NCBI RefSeq assembly: GCF_024699925.1
Contig: NZ_JAJOMX010000001.1
Span: forward strand, 3,944,001-4,008,000
DNA from: Mesorhizobium sp. J428
GTDB lineage: Bacteria; Pseudomonadota; Alphaproteobacteria; Rhizobiales; Rhizobiaceae
DNA: 64,000 bases
Reading direction: 5' to 3'
In this document: positions 1 to 12,152 of the stretch, piece by piece
Position numbering within the stretch: the stretch's first letter is position 1
Layout: each line of letters starts with the position of its first letter
Program-made: the position numbers and the translations under genes
The notes under the pieces: generated by a model
Told to the model about the DNA's origin: nothing
Databases searched by the model: none
The model's input: only the letters and a program-made list of their open reading frames with translations

Positions 1-723
1 ACCGGCGGTGCATCTGGGATCGGCCTCGCGGTGGTGACGCGGCTGCTTGAGGACGGCTGGCCGGTCGCCGTGATCGACTTCAACGCCGACGCGCTCGTCC
101 AGGCCGAGAACGACCTCGAGGGCGAGAACGTCATCTTCGTGCAGGCCGACGTCACCGATGAGGACGAGGTGACGGCGGCCTTCGACGAGATCGTCGACAG
201 GGTGGGCCTGATCGGCGGATTGGTGAACTCGGCCGGGGTGGCCAAGGCCGCGAGCGTCGAGGACACGACGGCCGAATTCATGCGCGAGATGCTGGAAGCC
301 AACCTCGTCGGGCCGTTCCTCGCGTCCAAGGCCGCGCTGGAGCGGATGGGCGAGACGCTGGCGATCGTGAACATCGGCTCGGTCTCCGGCCTGCGCGCCA
401 ATCATGGCCGGCTGGCCTACGGCTCGGCAAAAGCGGGGCTCAAGCTGATGACCGAGGTGATGGCGGTGGAGCTCGCGACGCAGGGCGTGCGGGTCAACAG
501 TGTGGCACCGGGGCCGATCGACACGCCGATGGTGGCGCGGCTGCACGGGGCGCCGGAGAAGGCGCTGTGGCGCGAGCGCATCCCGCAGGAGCGCTACGGC
601 CGCGCCGACGAGGTGGCGGGCGCGATCGCCTTTCTTCTGTCACCGGAGGCGAGCTATATCACCGGCCAGACCGTCGCCGTCGACGGCGGGTTCCTGGCAG
701 GTGGTATCATTGCCCAAGACTAG
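1..723 (+). CDS. SDR family NAD(P)-dependent oxidoreductase, 5' partial
   Basis: Short-chain dehydrogenase/reductase whose start lies before the window; about 240 residues remain. The first visible residues are the cofactor-binding glycine motif TGGASGIG. They are followed by an NSAG motif, the catalytic serine (GSVSG), the YxxxK pair (YGSAK) and the C-terminal TGQTVAVDGG that closes most classical SDRs. All catalytic residues are present, so an active soluble oxidoreductase is expected. The substrate cannot be read from the sequence. The stop codon overlaps the start of the next small exported-protein gene, which suggests one transcript. Confidence 0.9.
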   Translation, partial: TGGASGIGLAVVTRLLEDGWPVAVIDFNADALVQAENDLEGENVIFVQADVTDEDEVTAAFDEIVDRVGLIGGLVNSAGVAKAASVEDTTAEFMREMLEANLVGPFLASKAALERMGETLAIVNIGSVSGLRANHGRLAYGSAKAGLKLMTEVMAVELATQGVRVNSVAPGPIDTPMVARLHGAPEKALWRERIPQERYGRADEVAGAIAFLLSPEASYITGQTVAVDGGFLAGGIIAQD

Positions 724-1195
724 ACTGTCCGTTGCCGCAGTGCTGTTCGCTGTCGCATGCCCGGCCTGGGCTGAGCCCGATGTCGGCGATGTCTCGAACC
801 GGTTCTGCGAACTTCAGACGGCCGACGACATGGCGGGTCTGCGCGAGCTGATGACGGCGGACCTGCGTGCGATCGTCGAGGACGCCGAGGAGCGCAACGC
901 CGCGGTCGCCGACGCATCCGGTCATGACAGCGCGCCGCTCGCGGCGGGGATCCCCTATCGCGGCGTGGTCGCCAGGCCGGCCTCCTGTCTGGCGTCGGGC
1001 GTTTCGCCTGCGACCAATGTCACGATCGTGGACATCGCCTATGCGTCCGAGAAAGGCGAGCGGTGGACCGACAGGCTTGTGCTGAAGGCCGAAACCGGCG
1101 AGATGCGCGTCGACGACATCCTGTTCGCGTCCTTTCCGACGGACACCTATCAGGCCGGCCTGCGCCGCGTGCTGGCCGACACGTTCGATCAGTAA
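710..1195 (+). CDS. small exported protein, function unknown
   Basis: A 161-residue protein with a typical Sec signal peptide (residues about 1-20, ending PAWA before EPDVG). I start it at TTG 710 because AGGTGG lies 5 bases upstream; GTG 701 is possible. It overlaps the end of the SDR gene by 14 bases. The mature part has no motif I recognise. It shares layout and several stretches (a GxPYR/GxPFQ stretch, a DRLVL block, an (I/V)DDILF/IDDILY block, an RRVLADTF/RKTLVAAF end) with the next gene, so the two look like tandem paralogues. A periplasmic role is inferred only from the signal peptide. Confidence 0.75.
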   Translation: MPKTRLSVAAVLFAVACPAWAEPDVGDVSNRFCELQTADDMAGLRELMTADLRAIVEDAEERNAAVADASGHDSAPLAAGIPYRGVVARPASCLASGVSPATNVTIVDIAYASEKGERWTDRLVLKAETGEMRVDDILFASFPTDTYQAGLRRVLADTFDQ

Positions 1196-1205
1196 GGGGT
1201 GATCA

Positions 1206-1713
1206 ATGAGGGGGACCACCTTGAAGCGCAGCCTGCTCGCCGCCCTGTTGTCGCTGACCGCTTTCGGCGCATCGGCGCAGGATCAGCCCCAGCGCGCGGA
1301 AGCGGCCCTGGGCGAGGCATTCTGCCTGATGAAGGACAACCCGGAGGCGGCCGGTCCGTTGCTGCTGGTGACGCCGGCGCTGGCGGCCGAAATCCGTGCG
1401 GCGATGGCGAAAAACGCCGAGATCCAGAAGGCGCATCCAGACGAGAAGCCGCCGCTCGGCGACGGCGTGCCGTTCCAGAGCTACCAGGACGTCTCGCCAA
1501 GATGCGAAGTGGGCACGCTCGAGGGTGAGGGGGGCCGGCGCCGTGGTCGAGATCAGGCACGGTTTCCCGGACGAGCCGTCCGCAAACTACTCCGACCGCC
1601 TCGTCCTCGGTGCAGGCTGGAACGAGGGCACGCTCGGCATCGACGACATTCTCTACGGCGCGGAAGGCGACCACGGCACGCTGCGCAAGACGCTGGTCGC
1701 GGCGTTCGAATAG
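1206..1713 (+). pseudogene. frameshifted paralogue of the preceding small exported protein
   Basis: It starts at ATG 1206 behind AAGGGGTG, 10 bases after the previous gene, and begins with a signal peptide ending GASAQ. The first part is read to about 1528. After the six-G run at 1529-1534 the homologous reading continues one base later, giving GAGAVVEIRH, then the DRLVL and GIDDILY blocks, ending LVAAFE at 1713. Dropping one G restores a single protein of about 168 residues that aligns with its neighbour. It is either a recent pseudogene or a homopolymer sequencing error. Function unknown. Confidence 0.7.
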
Positions 1714-1716
1714 CGC

Positions 1717-2457
1717 TCAGAAGATCTCCCATCGCCCATAGGCGGGGATCTTGAGCGCCGGCCGGGCGATGTCGATCCCGGCCACCAGGCCCATGAAATG
1801 CAGCTCCAGCCCGCTGGTCGCGCCGACCGACAGGCCGGCAAGCCCGTGCAGCGTGGCGTAAAAATCTCCCGTCGCGGCCGACCAGCCGATTGCGCCGATG
1901 CCCGCCGCGAAGTCGCGGCCGGTCGCATTGGGCGGCATCGTCGCGCCGAGTTCCGGCACGGAGCGCAGCACATGCGCGACGAAGCTGTTGGAGTTCGGCC
2001 CCGGCCAGACGTGATAGTCACCCGGCTTGGAGAACGGGTAGGATGCGACCGCGGCCTCGACCTTCGGGATCACCGCTTCGGCGGCCTTGCCCTCCAGCGC
2101 GTGGACGATGAAGGGCTCGTTCGAATACCAGCGCCCGTCGGCGGGCCGGCTGTTCTTGCGGATCGGCGCGCCCCAGCCGACCTTGTCGTAACGGTCATAG
2201 GAGGCCGCGCCCGCCTGTTTGGTGACGATCCAGCTGTGCAGCGAGAACGCACCCTTCAAACCGCCGGTGCGCGCGGCGAGCACATAGACGGCCGCTTTCC
2301 GGTCCGCCTCGGCTTTCGGCAGGAGGCCCGACGACGACCAGTCGGCGGAACTCCAGGTGCCCGGCCGGTCCTGCAGCATCCACCAGCCGGCGGTGGCGAG
2401 CGCCGGGGTGACGAAGACGAGCAGGATGAACAGCAGGAGATGCTTGAACAGCTTCAA
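1717..2457 (-). CDS. DUF3750 domain-containing membrane-anchored protein
   Basis: A 246-residue protein with an N-terminal hydrophobic segment (about residues 5-25) that is either an uncleaved anchor or a signal. The body carries stretches I associate with DUF3750: FSLHSWIVTK, YDRYDKVGWG, WYSNEPFIVHALEG, WPGPNSNSFVAHVLR and a PPNATGRDF block. No catalytic function is established for the family. No ATG lies near the hydrophobic segment; I use TTG 2457, which has GAGG 8 bases upstream. The gene converges with the frameshifted exported-protein gene (3 bases apart) and diverges from the asparaginase gene. Confidence 0.75.
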   Translation of the reverse strand: MKLFKHLLLFILLVFVTPALATAGWWMLQDRPGTWSSADWSSSGLLPKAEADRKAAVYVLAARTGGLKGAFSLHSWIVTKQAGAASYDRYDKVGWGAPIRKNSRPADGRWYSNEPFIVHALEGKAAEAVIPKVEAAVASYPFSKPGDYHVWPGPNSNSFVAHVLRSVPELGATMPPNATGRDFAAGIGAIGWSAATGDFYATLHGLAGLSVGATSGLELHFMGLVAGIDIARPALKIPAYGRWEIF

Positions 2458-2536
2458 TTCGACAACCTCAGCCTTGCCGAACCCGTGCGATCGGGTGCAT
2501 GAGCCGATGAAATGGGGTGGGCAAGATGGTGAAACG

Positions 2537-3538
2537 ATGACGAACCCGGTTCTTGTCGAGGTGCTGCGCGGCGGCAAGGTAGAAAGCCGCCACGAGGGCT
2601 CGATCGCGGTGGCCGATGCCTCGGGCGCGCTGGTCCTGTCGCGCGGCGACATCGCGCGACCGGTGTTCCCGCGCTCCGCGGTGAAGGTGATGCAGGCGCT
2701 GCCGCTGGTCGAGAGCGGGGCGGCGGATGCGTTCGGCCTCGGCGCCAAGGAACTGGCGCTGGCCTGCGCCTCGCACAGCGGCGAGCCGGAGCATGCCGCA
2801 CTTGCTCGCGCGGTCCTGGCCAAGGCGGGGCTCGCGCCGGAAGCGCTGGAATGCGGCGCGCACTGGCCGACAAGCCAGGAGGCGACGATCCGGCTGGCGC
2901 GTTCGGGCGAGGTGGCGAGCGCCCTGCACAACAACTGCTCGGGCAAGCATTCGGGCTTCCTGTGCGGCTGCCGCCACATCGGGCTGAACCACAGGGGCTA
3001 TGTGAAGATCGGCCATGACTACCAGCGGCTGATCGCGGCGACGATGGAGGAGGTGACGGGGGCAGCGCATCGCGAGGACAATTCCGGCACCGATGGCTGC
3101 TCGATCCCGACCTATGCCGTGCCGCTGACCAACCTTGCGACCGGTTTCGCGAAGCTCGCGACCGGCGAGGGGCTGTCGGTTGGGCGCGCAAGCGCGGCGC
3201 GGCGGCTGTTCGAGGCCTGCATGGCCGAGCCGTTCTACGTCGCTGGCACCGGCCGGGCGGATACGGCCATGATGGAGGCCGGCAAGGGCAGGGTATTCAC
3301 CAAGGTGGGCGCTGAGGGCGTCTATTGTGGCGCCATTCCGGAGCTCGGCCTCGGCTTCGCGCTGAAGATCGACGACGGCACCGGGCGCGGGGCGGAGGCG
3401 GCGGTGGCGGCGCTGCTGGCGCACCTGCTGCGTGACGACGAGGCGCTGGCGGCCCGCTATGCCGGGATGGCCTCGGTGAAGCTGACCAACTGGAACGGGA
3501 TCGAGGTCGGCGAGGTGAGGGGGCTGCCGGTCAGCTGA
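2537..3538 (+). CDS. asparaginase, Rhizobium etli type (class 3)
   Basis: A 333-residue cytoplasmic enzyme predicted to hydrolyse L-asparagine to aspartate and ammonia. The family is the asparaginase II/ReAV type, which is unrelated to the E. coli enzymes. Visible features are RSAVKVMQALP (the Ser-x-x-Lys pair near the N terminus), SHSGEP, ECGAHWP and NNCSGKHSGFL with the conserved cysteine and lysine, plus a GTDGCSIPTYAVPL block. ATG 2537 fits the family N terminus better than the in-frame ATG at 2507. It stands alone, with short tandem repeats just after its stop. Use in nitrogen scavenging is inference. Confidence 0.88.
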   Translation: MTNPVLVEVLRGGKVESRHEGSIAVADASGALVLSRGDIARPVFPRSAVKVMQALPLVESGAADAFGLGAKELALACASHSGEPEHAALARAVLAKAGLAPEALECGAHWPTSQEATIRLARSGEVASALHNNCSGKHSGFLCGCRHIGLNHRGYVKIGHDYQRLIAATMEEVTGAAHREDNSGTDGCSIPTYAVPLTNLATGFAKLATGEGLSVGRASAARRLFEACMAEPFYVAGTGRADTAMMEAGKGRVFTKVGAEGVYCGAIPELGLGFALKIDDGTGRGAEAAVAALLAHLLRDDEALAARYAGMASVKLTNWNGIEVGEVRGLPVS

Positions 3539-3600
3539 CCCGGTCGGCTTTGCTGACCCGGTCGGCTTTGCTGACCCAGTCAGTTCAACTGACCCGGTTG
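3534..3600. repeat. 18-bp tandem repeat between convergent genes
   Basis: The unit GCTGACCCGGTCGGCTTT occurs twice exactly (3534-3551, 3552-3569). A diverged third copy (3570-3587) and a partial fourth follow. The array covers the asparaginase stop codon and the last codons of the facing gene. The third and fourth copies form an inverted repeat with 7-base arms, GTCAGTT and AACTGAC, around one base. It could act as a bidirectional end signal, but no T tract is visible. Confidence 0.7.
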
Positions 3601-4943
3601 CGCTCGATCGTCAGCCTCGGCAGGTCCGACGGCTCGACGGCAAGGTCCTTGGTCGCGGGTTCGGACCAGCGATGGCCAATGATGGCGCCGCGCAGGGCAC
3701 CGTCGATGATGTTGTCCGAAATGACCGCGGAGCCCGTGCCTTCGACCACCGAGACGGCGATGCCTTCGCCCGCGTTGCGGATGACGTTGCCGGTGGCCAC
3801 CACGTTGCGCATGAACGGGCCCCAACCGATGTTCATGCCGTAGAGTGGAGCATTCTCGATGACATTGCCGGTGACCGAGGTGTCGGCCTCGACCGAGATG
3901 CCGACGCCGAAGCCGGGCGCATCGGCGGTGTAGGGGCCGGTCTGCGACAGGTTGCGCACCAGGTTGCCGGTGACGGTGGCAAGCCGCCCGCCCTCGTTGA
4001 AGTTGACGACCGAGATGCCGTTGGCGCCGCCGTCGACGATGTTGTTGGCGATCACCGCGCCCTCGAAGGCGAATTCGGCATAGATTGCCGTCTCGCCGGA
4101 ACGCCGGCAGGTATTGCCGCTGATCTGGACGTTGCCGCCGGAATTGGAGCGGATGGCGGAGAAGGCGCAATCGGCGATCTGGTTGCCGGAGACGATGACG
4201 TTGCCGGCGCGGAAGACGTTGATGCCGTTGCCGTTCTGGCCGGTGCCGCCGGCCCGCGCCATGATGCGCTCCACCCGGTTGCCGGTGACGATCGTGCCGT
4301 CTTCCGCCGGCTGCCAGCGGTGGACGAGGATGCCGCCATTGCCGCAGTCCGCGACCGTGTTGCCGGTGATCTGCAGGCGGCCCGCCTCGACGCTCCAGAT
4401 GCCGGCGTCGGCCACATTGGAAATCTCGCTGCGTTCGATGCGGCCGGAGACGCGCTCCAGCGCCAGCCCGTTCTTCGACGAGCCGATGACGCGGCAGTTG
4501 TCGAGGACGAAGGCAGCGACGCCGCGCGCGTCGACGAGACCCTGAGCGGTATCGCCGAGCCAGCGGTTGGCGCCATCGATGACGAGGCCGGAGAGCTCAA
4601 TATGGTCGGCGCCTTCGGTGGCCAGCATGTGGCCGTCGCCGGCATGAACGAGCCGCGTCGCGCCCGGCACGCCGGACAGCCGCACGCGGCGCGGCAGGGT
4701 GATTTTGGCGATAATATATTGGCCGGGCGGCAGGAAGATCGCGGCGTCCTCGTCCGACGCCTTGTCCAGCATCGCCGAGAAGGCGCGGCTCTGGTCATCA
4801 AAGCTGCTGGGATGCACGCCGAACTCGCCGGCATCGATCGCGCCGCGCATGGCGGCGCCCGCCGGTCCTGCCAACAGGCTGGAGGCGACCGCGGGCAAGG
4901 CGAAGCCGGCCGAGGCGGCGAGGAAGCTGCGTCTGTCCAGCAT
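3585..4943 (-). CDS. Tat-exported right-handed beta-helix protein (TIGR03808-like)
   Basis: A 452-residue protein starting MLDRRSFLAAS, a twin-arginine signal with a hydrophobic core and an alanine-rich cleavage site near residue 30. The rest is a parallel beta-helix made of repeated turns with motifs such as ITGNTVADCG, VSGNQIADC, ISGNTCRRSG and VTGNVIENA, roughly 20-25 residues each. This matches the TIGR03808 Tat-translocated repetitive proteins of rhizobia. No catalytic site is recognised. A periplasmic or surface role, perhaps in polysaccharide binding or cleavage, is inferred only from the fold. It converges with the asparaginase gene. Confidence 0.85.
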   Translation of the reverse strand: MLDRRSFLAASAGFALPAVASSLLAGPAGAAMRGAIDAGEFGVHPSSFDDQSRAFSAMLDKASDEDAAIFLPPGQYIIAKITLPRRVRLSGVPGATRLVHAGDGHMLATEGADHIELSGLVIDGANRWLGDTAQGLVDARGVAAFVLDNCRVIGSSKNGLALERVSGRIERSEISNVADAGIWSVEAGRLQITGNTVADCGNGGILVHRWQPAEDGTIVTGNRVERIMARAGGTGQNGNGINVFRAGNVIVSGNQIADCAFSAIRSNSGGNVQISGNTCRRSGETAIYAEFAFEGAVIANNIVDGGANGISVVNFNEGGRLATVTGNLVRNLSQTGPYTADAPGFGVGISVEADTSVTGNVIENAPLYGMNIGWGPFMRNVVATGNVIRNAGEGIAVSVVEGTGSAVISDNIIDGALRGAIIGHRWSEPATKDLAVEPSDLPRLTIERNRVS

Positions 4944-4999
4944 TGGCACGGGTCTCCCGGTGGAACGTATCTTCTTGCATGGGGTGTGCCAAGGCGCTC

Positions 5000-5166
5000 C
5001 CCCCTCACCCCAGCTCCGCTCCGCTCGGTGGACCTCTCCCCGAGGGGAGAGGAGGTTTGCTGTCGTCTCCGCCATCTTGAGTGGAGATTGCCAGGAACGT
5101 CGGATTGCCTTCCTCTCCCCTCGGGGAGAGGGTGGCCGAGCGGAGCGGAGGCCGGGTGAGGGGGCG
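5000..5166. repeat. large imperfect inverted repeat (rhizobial intergenic palindrome)
   Basis: Arms of about 56 bases (5000-5056 and 5110-5166) are inverted copies of each other, separated by about 53 bases. Each contains CTCCGCTCCGCTCGG and a self-complementary CTCTCCCCGAGGGGAGAG core. It lies between divergent genes, upstream of the Gre factor. This is the class of palindromic intergenic element common in Mesorhizobium-like genomes, and it would fold into a long hairpin. Confidence 0.8.
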
Positions 5167-5216
5167 GCAGGCGAGGGCCATTGTCCGTCCGCTGCCGAGG
5201 CGGTAGCTTGCCTGTC

Positions 5217-5708
5217 ATGAGCAGGGCATTCACCAAGGAAGACGACGACACCGAGGCGATCGCGATGATCGGCGAGCGGCCGGTCAGCGCCGAGCGCAAT
5301 CTCGTGACGGGCGAGGGACTGCGGCAGATCGAGGCGGAGATGGGGCGGCTGCGCGACGAGCTGTCCCAGGCCGAGAAGTCGCAGGAGCGTGTCGCCGTCG
5401 CCACCATCCTGCGCGACCTGCGCTACTGGACGTCCCGCCGCGAGACGGCCGAACTGTCGGAGCCGGAGGCGGACTCGCAGGTGGTGCGCTTCGGCATGAC
5501 GGTGGTGCTGGAAGGCGAGGACGGCAAGCGCCGCACATGGCGGATCGTCGGCGAGGACGAGGCGGATGCGGCACAAGGCACCATCAGCCACGTTTCGCCG
5601 ATGGCACGCGCGTTGTTCGGCAAGCGCGTCGGCGACGTGGTGACGGTGGCGGGCAAGGAGTGGGAAGTGGTGGGACTGTCCTCTACGTCTCCCGCGCCTC
5701 AGCCCTAG
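5217..5708 (+). CDS. GreA/GreB family transcription elongation factor
   Basis: A 163-residue protein of the Gre family, which helps stalled RNA polymerase by stimulating transcript cleavage in its secondary channel. The N-terminal half (LVTGEGLRQIEAEMGRLRDELSQAE...) is the expected antiparallel coiled coil. The C-terminal half (VRFGMTVVLEGEDGKRRTWRIVGEDEAD, SPMARALFGKRVGDVVTV) is the FKBP-like domain with the characteristic SP-x-ARAL-x-GK-x-GD motif. ATG 5217 precedes the conserved region by about 28 residues. The lack of a clear acidic pair at the coiled-coil tip was not tested. Confidence 0.88.
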   Translation: MSRAFTKEDDDTEAIAMIGERPVSAERNLVTGEGLRQIEAEMGRLRDELSQAEKSQERVAVATILRDLRYWTSRRETAELSEPEADSQVVRFGMTVVLEGEDGKRRTWRIVGEDEADAAQGTISHVSPMARALFGKRVGDVVTVAGKEWEVVGLSSTSPAPQP

Positions 5709-5714
5709 CCAGCG

Positions 5715-5836
5715 GCGGTCATCCCGGCGGCTAAAGGCGACCCGGAATCCATTCTTCTCTCCAGTCGACCTTGCTCCTGCGCCAGGATTCCGTGGGCAAT
5801 GGGTCCCAGCTGACATGCGGTCGCCCGGATGACGGC
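5715..5836. repeat. intergenic palindromic repeat
   Basis: The outer arms GCGGTCATCCCGG (5715-5727) and CCGGATGACGGC (5825-5836), and the inner arms GGAATCC (about 5744-5750) and GGATTCC (about 5785-5791), are arranged as an interrupted inverted repeat between two tandem genes. The layout resembles short palindromic repeats scattered through rhizobial genomes. It is unrelated in sequence to the repeat at 5000-5166. Confidence 0.6.
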
Positions 5837-5941
5837 GCGGTCGATTCTTCCACGCCTTCGAGCCGCCGGGAGCGCATTGTCTCGATGGTCAGGGGCGGCT
5901 CTGTCGCCTATAAGGGCGTTTTCCAGCCTGAATGCCCTTCC

Positions 5942-7259
5942 GTGAACCCTTCCGTCCGCCTGCAAGCAACGCTCGAACTTGTGCAAGAAATCGACCACGT
6001 CGCGCGTCCCGTCGATGCCGTCGTCTCGGCCTGGTTCAGGACCCGACGCTATATCGACGACCGCGATCGCGGCCTGATCCTTCAGACCGTCTATTCGCTG
6101 CTCAGGCATCATGCGCGGCTGGGCTGGTGGCTGGAGGGCCAAGGCCGCGAGGATGTGCCCCGCAACCGGCTGATCGCCTGGCTCGCGCTGAAGGAGGGGA
6201 GGACGGTCGATCAGGTGAAGAACCTGTTCAATGGGGCGAAGTTCTCGCCGGCCGTGCTGAGCGAGCGCGAGCAGGCGCTGCTGGCGAAGCTGGAGGGCCA
6301 CGCGATCGACCATCCGGCCATGCCGGAGGAGGTGCGGCTCGAATGTCCGGACTGGGCGGCCGATGCGCTGCGAGCGCGGTTCGGCGAGGCCTTTGCGGGC
6401 GAGATGGCGGCAATGCTGACGGCGGCCCCGCTCGACCTGCGCGTCAATCCGGTCAAGGCCACGCGGGACGACATGCTTCGGGCGCTCAAGGGGTTCGGCG
6501 TGAAGGCGGAGGCGTCTGCCTTGGCTCCTTTCGGCATCCGTGTCGACGAGCGGCTGTCGCTGGCACGGCTGCCGATGCTGAAGAGCGGCGAGGTCGAGAT
6601 CCAGGACGAGGGCTCGCAGCTCGTCGCTCTGCTGGTCGAAGCGAAGCCTGGCGAGCGCGTGGTCGACTTCTGCGCCGGGGCCGGCGGCAAGACGCTCGCC
6701 ATCGCCGCACAGATGGACAACAGGGGCCATGTGATTGCCTGCGATGTCAGCGAAGGCCGTCTGAAGCGCGGCGCGGAACGGTTTCGCCGCGCGGGGCTGC
6801 ACAATATCCAGACGCGGCTGCTGGCGAGCGAGACGGACAAGTGGGTCAAGCGCCATAAAGGCGGCTTCGATCGCGTGCTGGTGGACGCGCCGTGCAGCGG
6901 CACCGGCACATGGCGGCGCAATCCGGACGCACGCTGGCGCTCGCCGGAGGAGAAGGGCCTCGATGCACTGGTGGACATGCAGGGCCGCATCCTGGCAAGT
7001 GCGGCGCGGCTGGTGAAGCCCGGCGGCCGGCTGGTCTATGCGACCTGCTCGATGCTGCCGCAGGAGAACGAGGACCAGGTGGCGGCGTTCCTGGAGGCGC
7101 ATCCGGGCTTCAAGGCGGTGCCGCTCGATGAGGTCGCGCCGCAGGTGAAGAACTCGGCGCATCCGGAGTATCTGGCGCTGACCCCTTCGCGGCACGACAC
7201 CGACGGCTTCTTCGCCGCCGTGATGCAGCGGGAGGCCGCGCCGACGCCGGACGCGCCGG

Positions 7260-7270
<11 letters not shown>
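5942..7270 (+). CDS. RsmB/Fmu family 16S rRNA (cytosine-5) methyltransferase
   Basis: SAM-dependent RNA methyltransferase of the RsmB/Nop2 family, about 442 residues. The N-terminal third is the NusB-like RNA-binding region (residues about 1-140). The SAM site is [15 protein letters not shown]. The two catalytic motifs are [13 protein letters not shown] and [12 protein letters not shown], each with its cysteine. An open frame runs further upstream with an ATG at 5885, but family proteins start near the [13 protein letters not shown] stretch, so I use GTG 5942; this start is uncertain. The 3' end overlaps the convergent YgiQ gene by 11 bases. Confidence 0.85.
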
Positions 7271-9293
<2,023 letters not shown>

Positions 9294-9351
9294 CGGTCCG
9301 GCTTATAGAGCGCTGGAGGAGCGATTTCAATTTGGCCCCATGCGAAGCCGT

Positions 9352-9738
9352 TCAGTCGAGCTTTAACGCGTGATCACGAAAGAACGCCGCCGCCCCGCCC
9401 TCATCGATCTCGCCGGCCGCAAGCGCCATCGTGAACAGATAGACCCGCCCGTCGTCGGCGGTCATACGATAGCCGTTCAGTGCGAGAAACAGCATTGCGG
9501 TGACAATCGCCGTTCGTTTGTTGCCGTCGACAAACGCGTGATTACGGGCGAGTCCGAATGCATAGGCGGCAGCCAACTCGAAGATGTCCGGTGTGCCATA
9601 CGCGGCCTTGTTCTCGGCGCGGTGGAGTGCCGATTCCAGGGCATTGTCATCGCGCAAGCCCTGCGCGCCGCCGTGGCGGCGCAACTGTTCTGCGTGAAGA
9701 GCTTCAACGACCTGTCGGCTCGGAAACCTCCAGCTCAT
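9352..9738 (-). CDS. doc: death-on-curing (Doc) family toxin
   Basis: A 128-residue Fic-fold toxin. The signature HAFVDGNKRTA (residues about 66-76) is the Fic/Doc active-site motif. Doc toxins of this size act as kinases that phosphorylate EF-Tu and block translation; whether this one phosphorylates or AMPylates is not shown. Its start overlaps the stop of the antitoxin gene by 4 bases (ATGA), so the pair is translationally coupled. The inhibitory helix is expected from the partner, since none is visible here. Confidence 0.88.
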   Translation of the reverse strand: MSWRFPSRQVVEALHAEQLRRHGGAQGLRDDNALESALHRAENKAAYGTPDIFELAAAYAFGLARNHAFVDGNKRTAIVTAMLFLALNGYRMTADDGRVYLFTMALAAGEIDEGGAAAFFRDHALKLD

Positions 9739-9956
9739 TCCGCGAGCTTCTGGAGTGCCACCTTGTAGCGGTCCATGATCTCCCGCGCCGCCGCCATCTG
9801 CTCCTCGAATTCGTCGCCCGCCTTCTTGAGAACGATTTCGCCCTTGTTCTCAGAGATGACGACCGAGTCACCTGCTTTGAGATTAAGGTTCTGGAGCACT
9901 TCCTTGGGAAGGATGACGCCTTCGGAATTTCCGATCTTGCGAATGACGGTGTTCAT
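9735..9956 (-). CDS. AbrB/MazE-type antitoxin
   Basis: A 73-residue protein beginning MNTVIRKIGNSEGVILPKEVL, the swapped-hairpin AbrB/MazE/SpoVT DNA-binding domain. It is followed by a charged C-terminal tail (residues about 45-73, rich in E, A and K) that would wrap the toxin. ATG 9956 is chosen because it starts exactly at the domain. It is cotranscribed with doc and probably represses its own promoter through the repeats just upstream. Pairing an AbrB-fold antitoxin with Doc differs from the classical Phd partner but is seen in other proteobacteria. Confidence 0.87.
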   Translation of the reverse strand: MNTVIRKIGNSEGVILPKEVLQNLNLKAGDSVVISENKGEIVLKKAGDEFEEQMAAAREIMDRYKVALQKLAE

Positions 9957-9969
9957 AACAATCTCGAAT

Positions 9970-10023
9970 GTTGCAACATTCATTACAACATAGTTGCCCA
10001 TGAGTTGCAACGCTTGTTGTAAC
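9970..10023 (-). promoter_or_regulatory. probable autoregulatory operator of the toxin-antitoxin pair
   Basis: Upstream of the antitoxin start are two copies of the palindrome GTTGCAAC (9970-9977, 10004-10011), a related GTTGTAAC (10016-10023) and an inverted relative ATTACAAC (9982-9989). Four GTTGYAAY-like sites within 54 bases are far more than chance and suit cooperative binding by antitoxin and toxin-antitoxin complexes. The left end lies 13 bases from the antitoxin ATG. Confidence 0.65.
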
Positions 10024-10028
10024 TCTGA

Positions 10029-12148
<2,120 letters not shown>

Positions 12149-12152
<4 letters not shown>

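Noticed and set aside
3672..5159. A 495-codon open frame opposite the Tat beta-helix protein
   Set aside because: Asp/Gly/Val/Ala-rich shadow of the repeated turns; the opposite strand has a twin-arginine signal and clear repeats.
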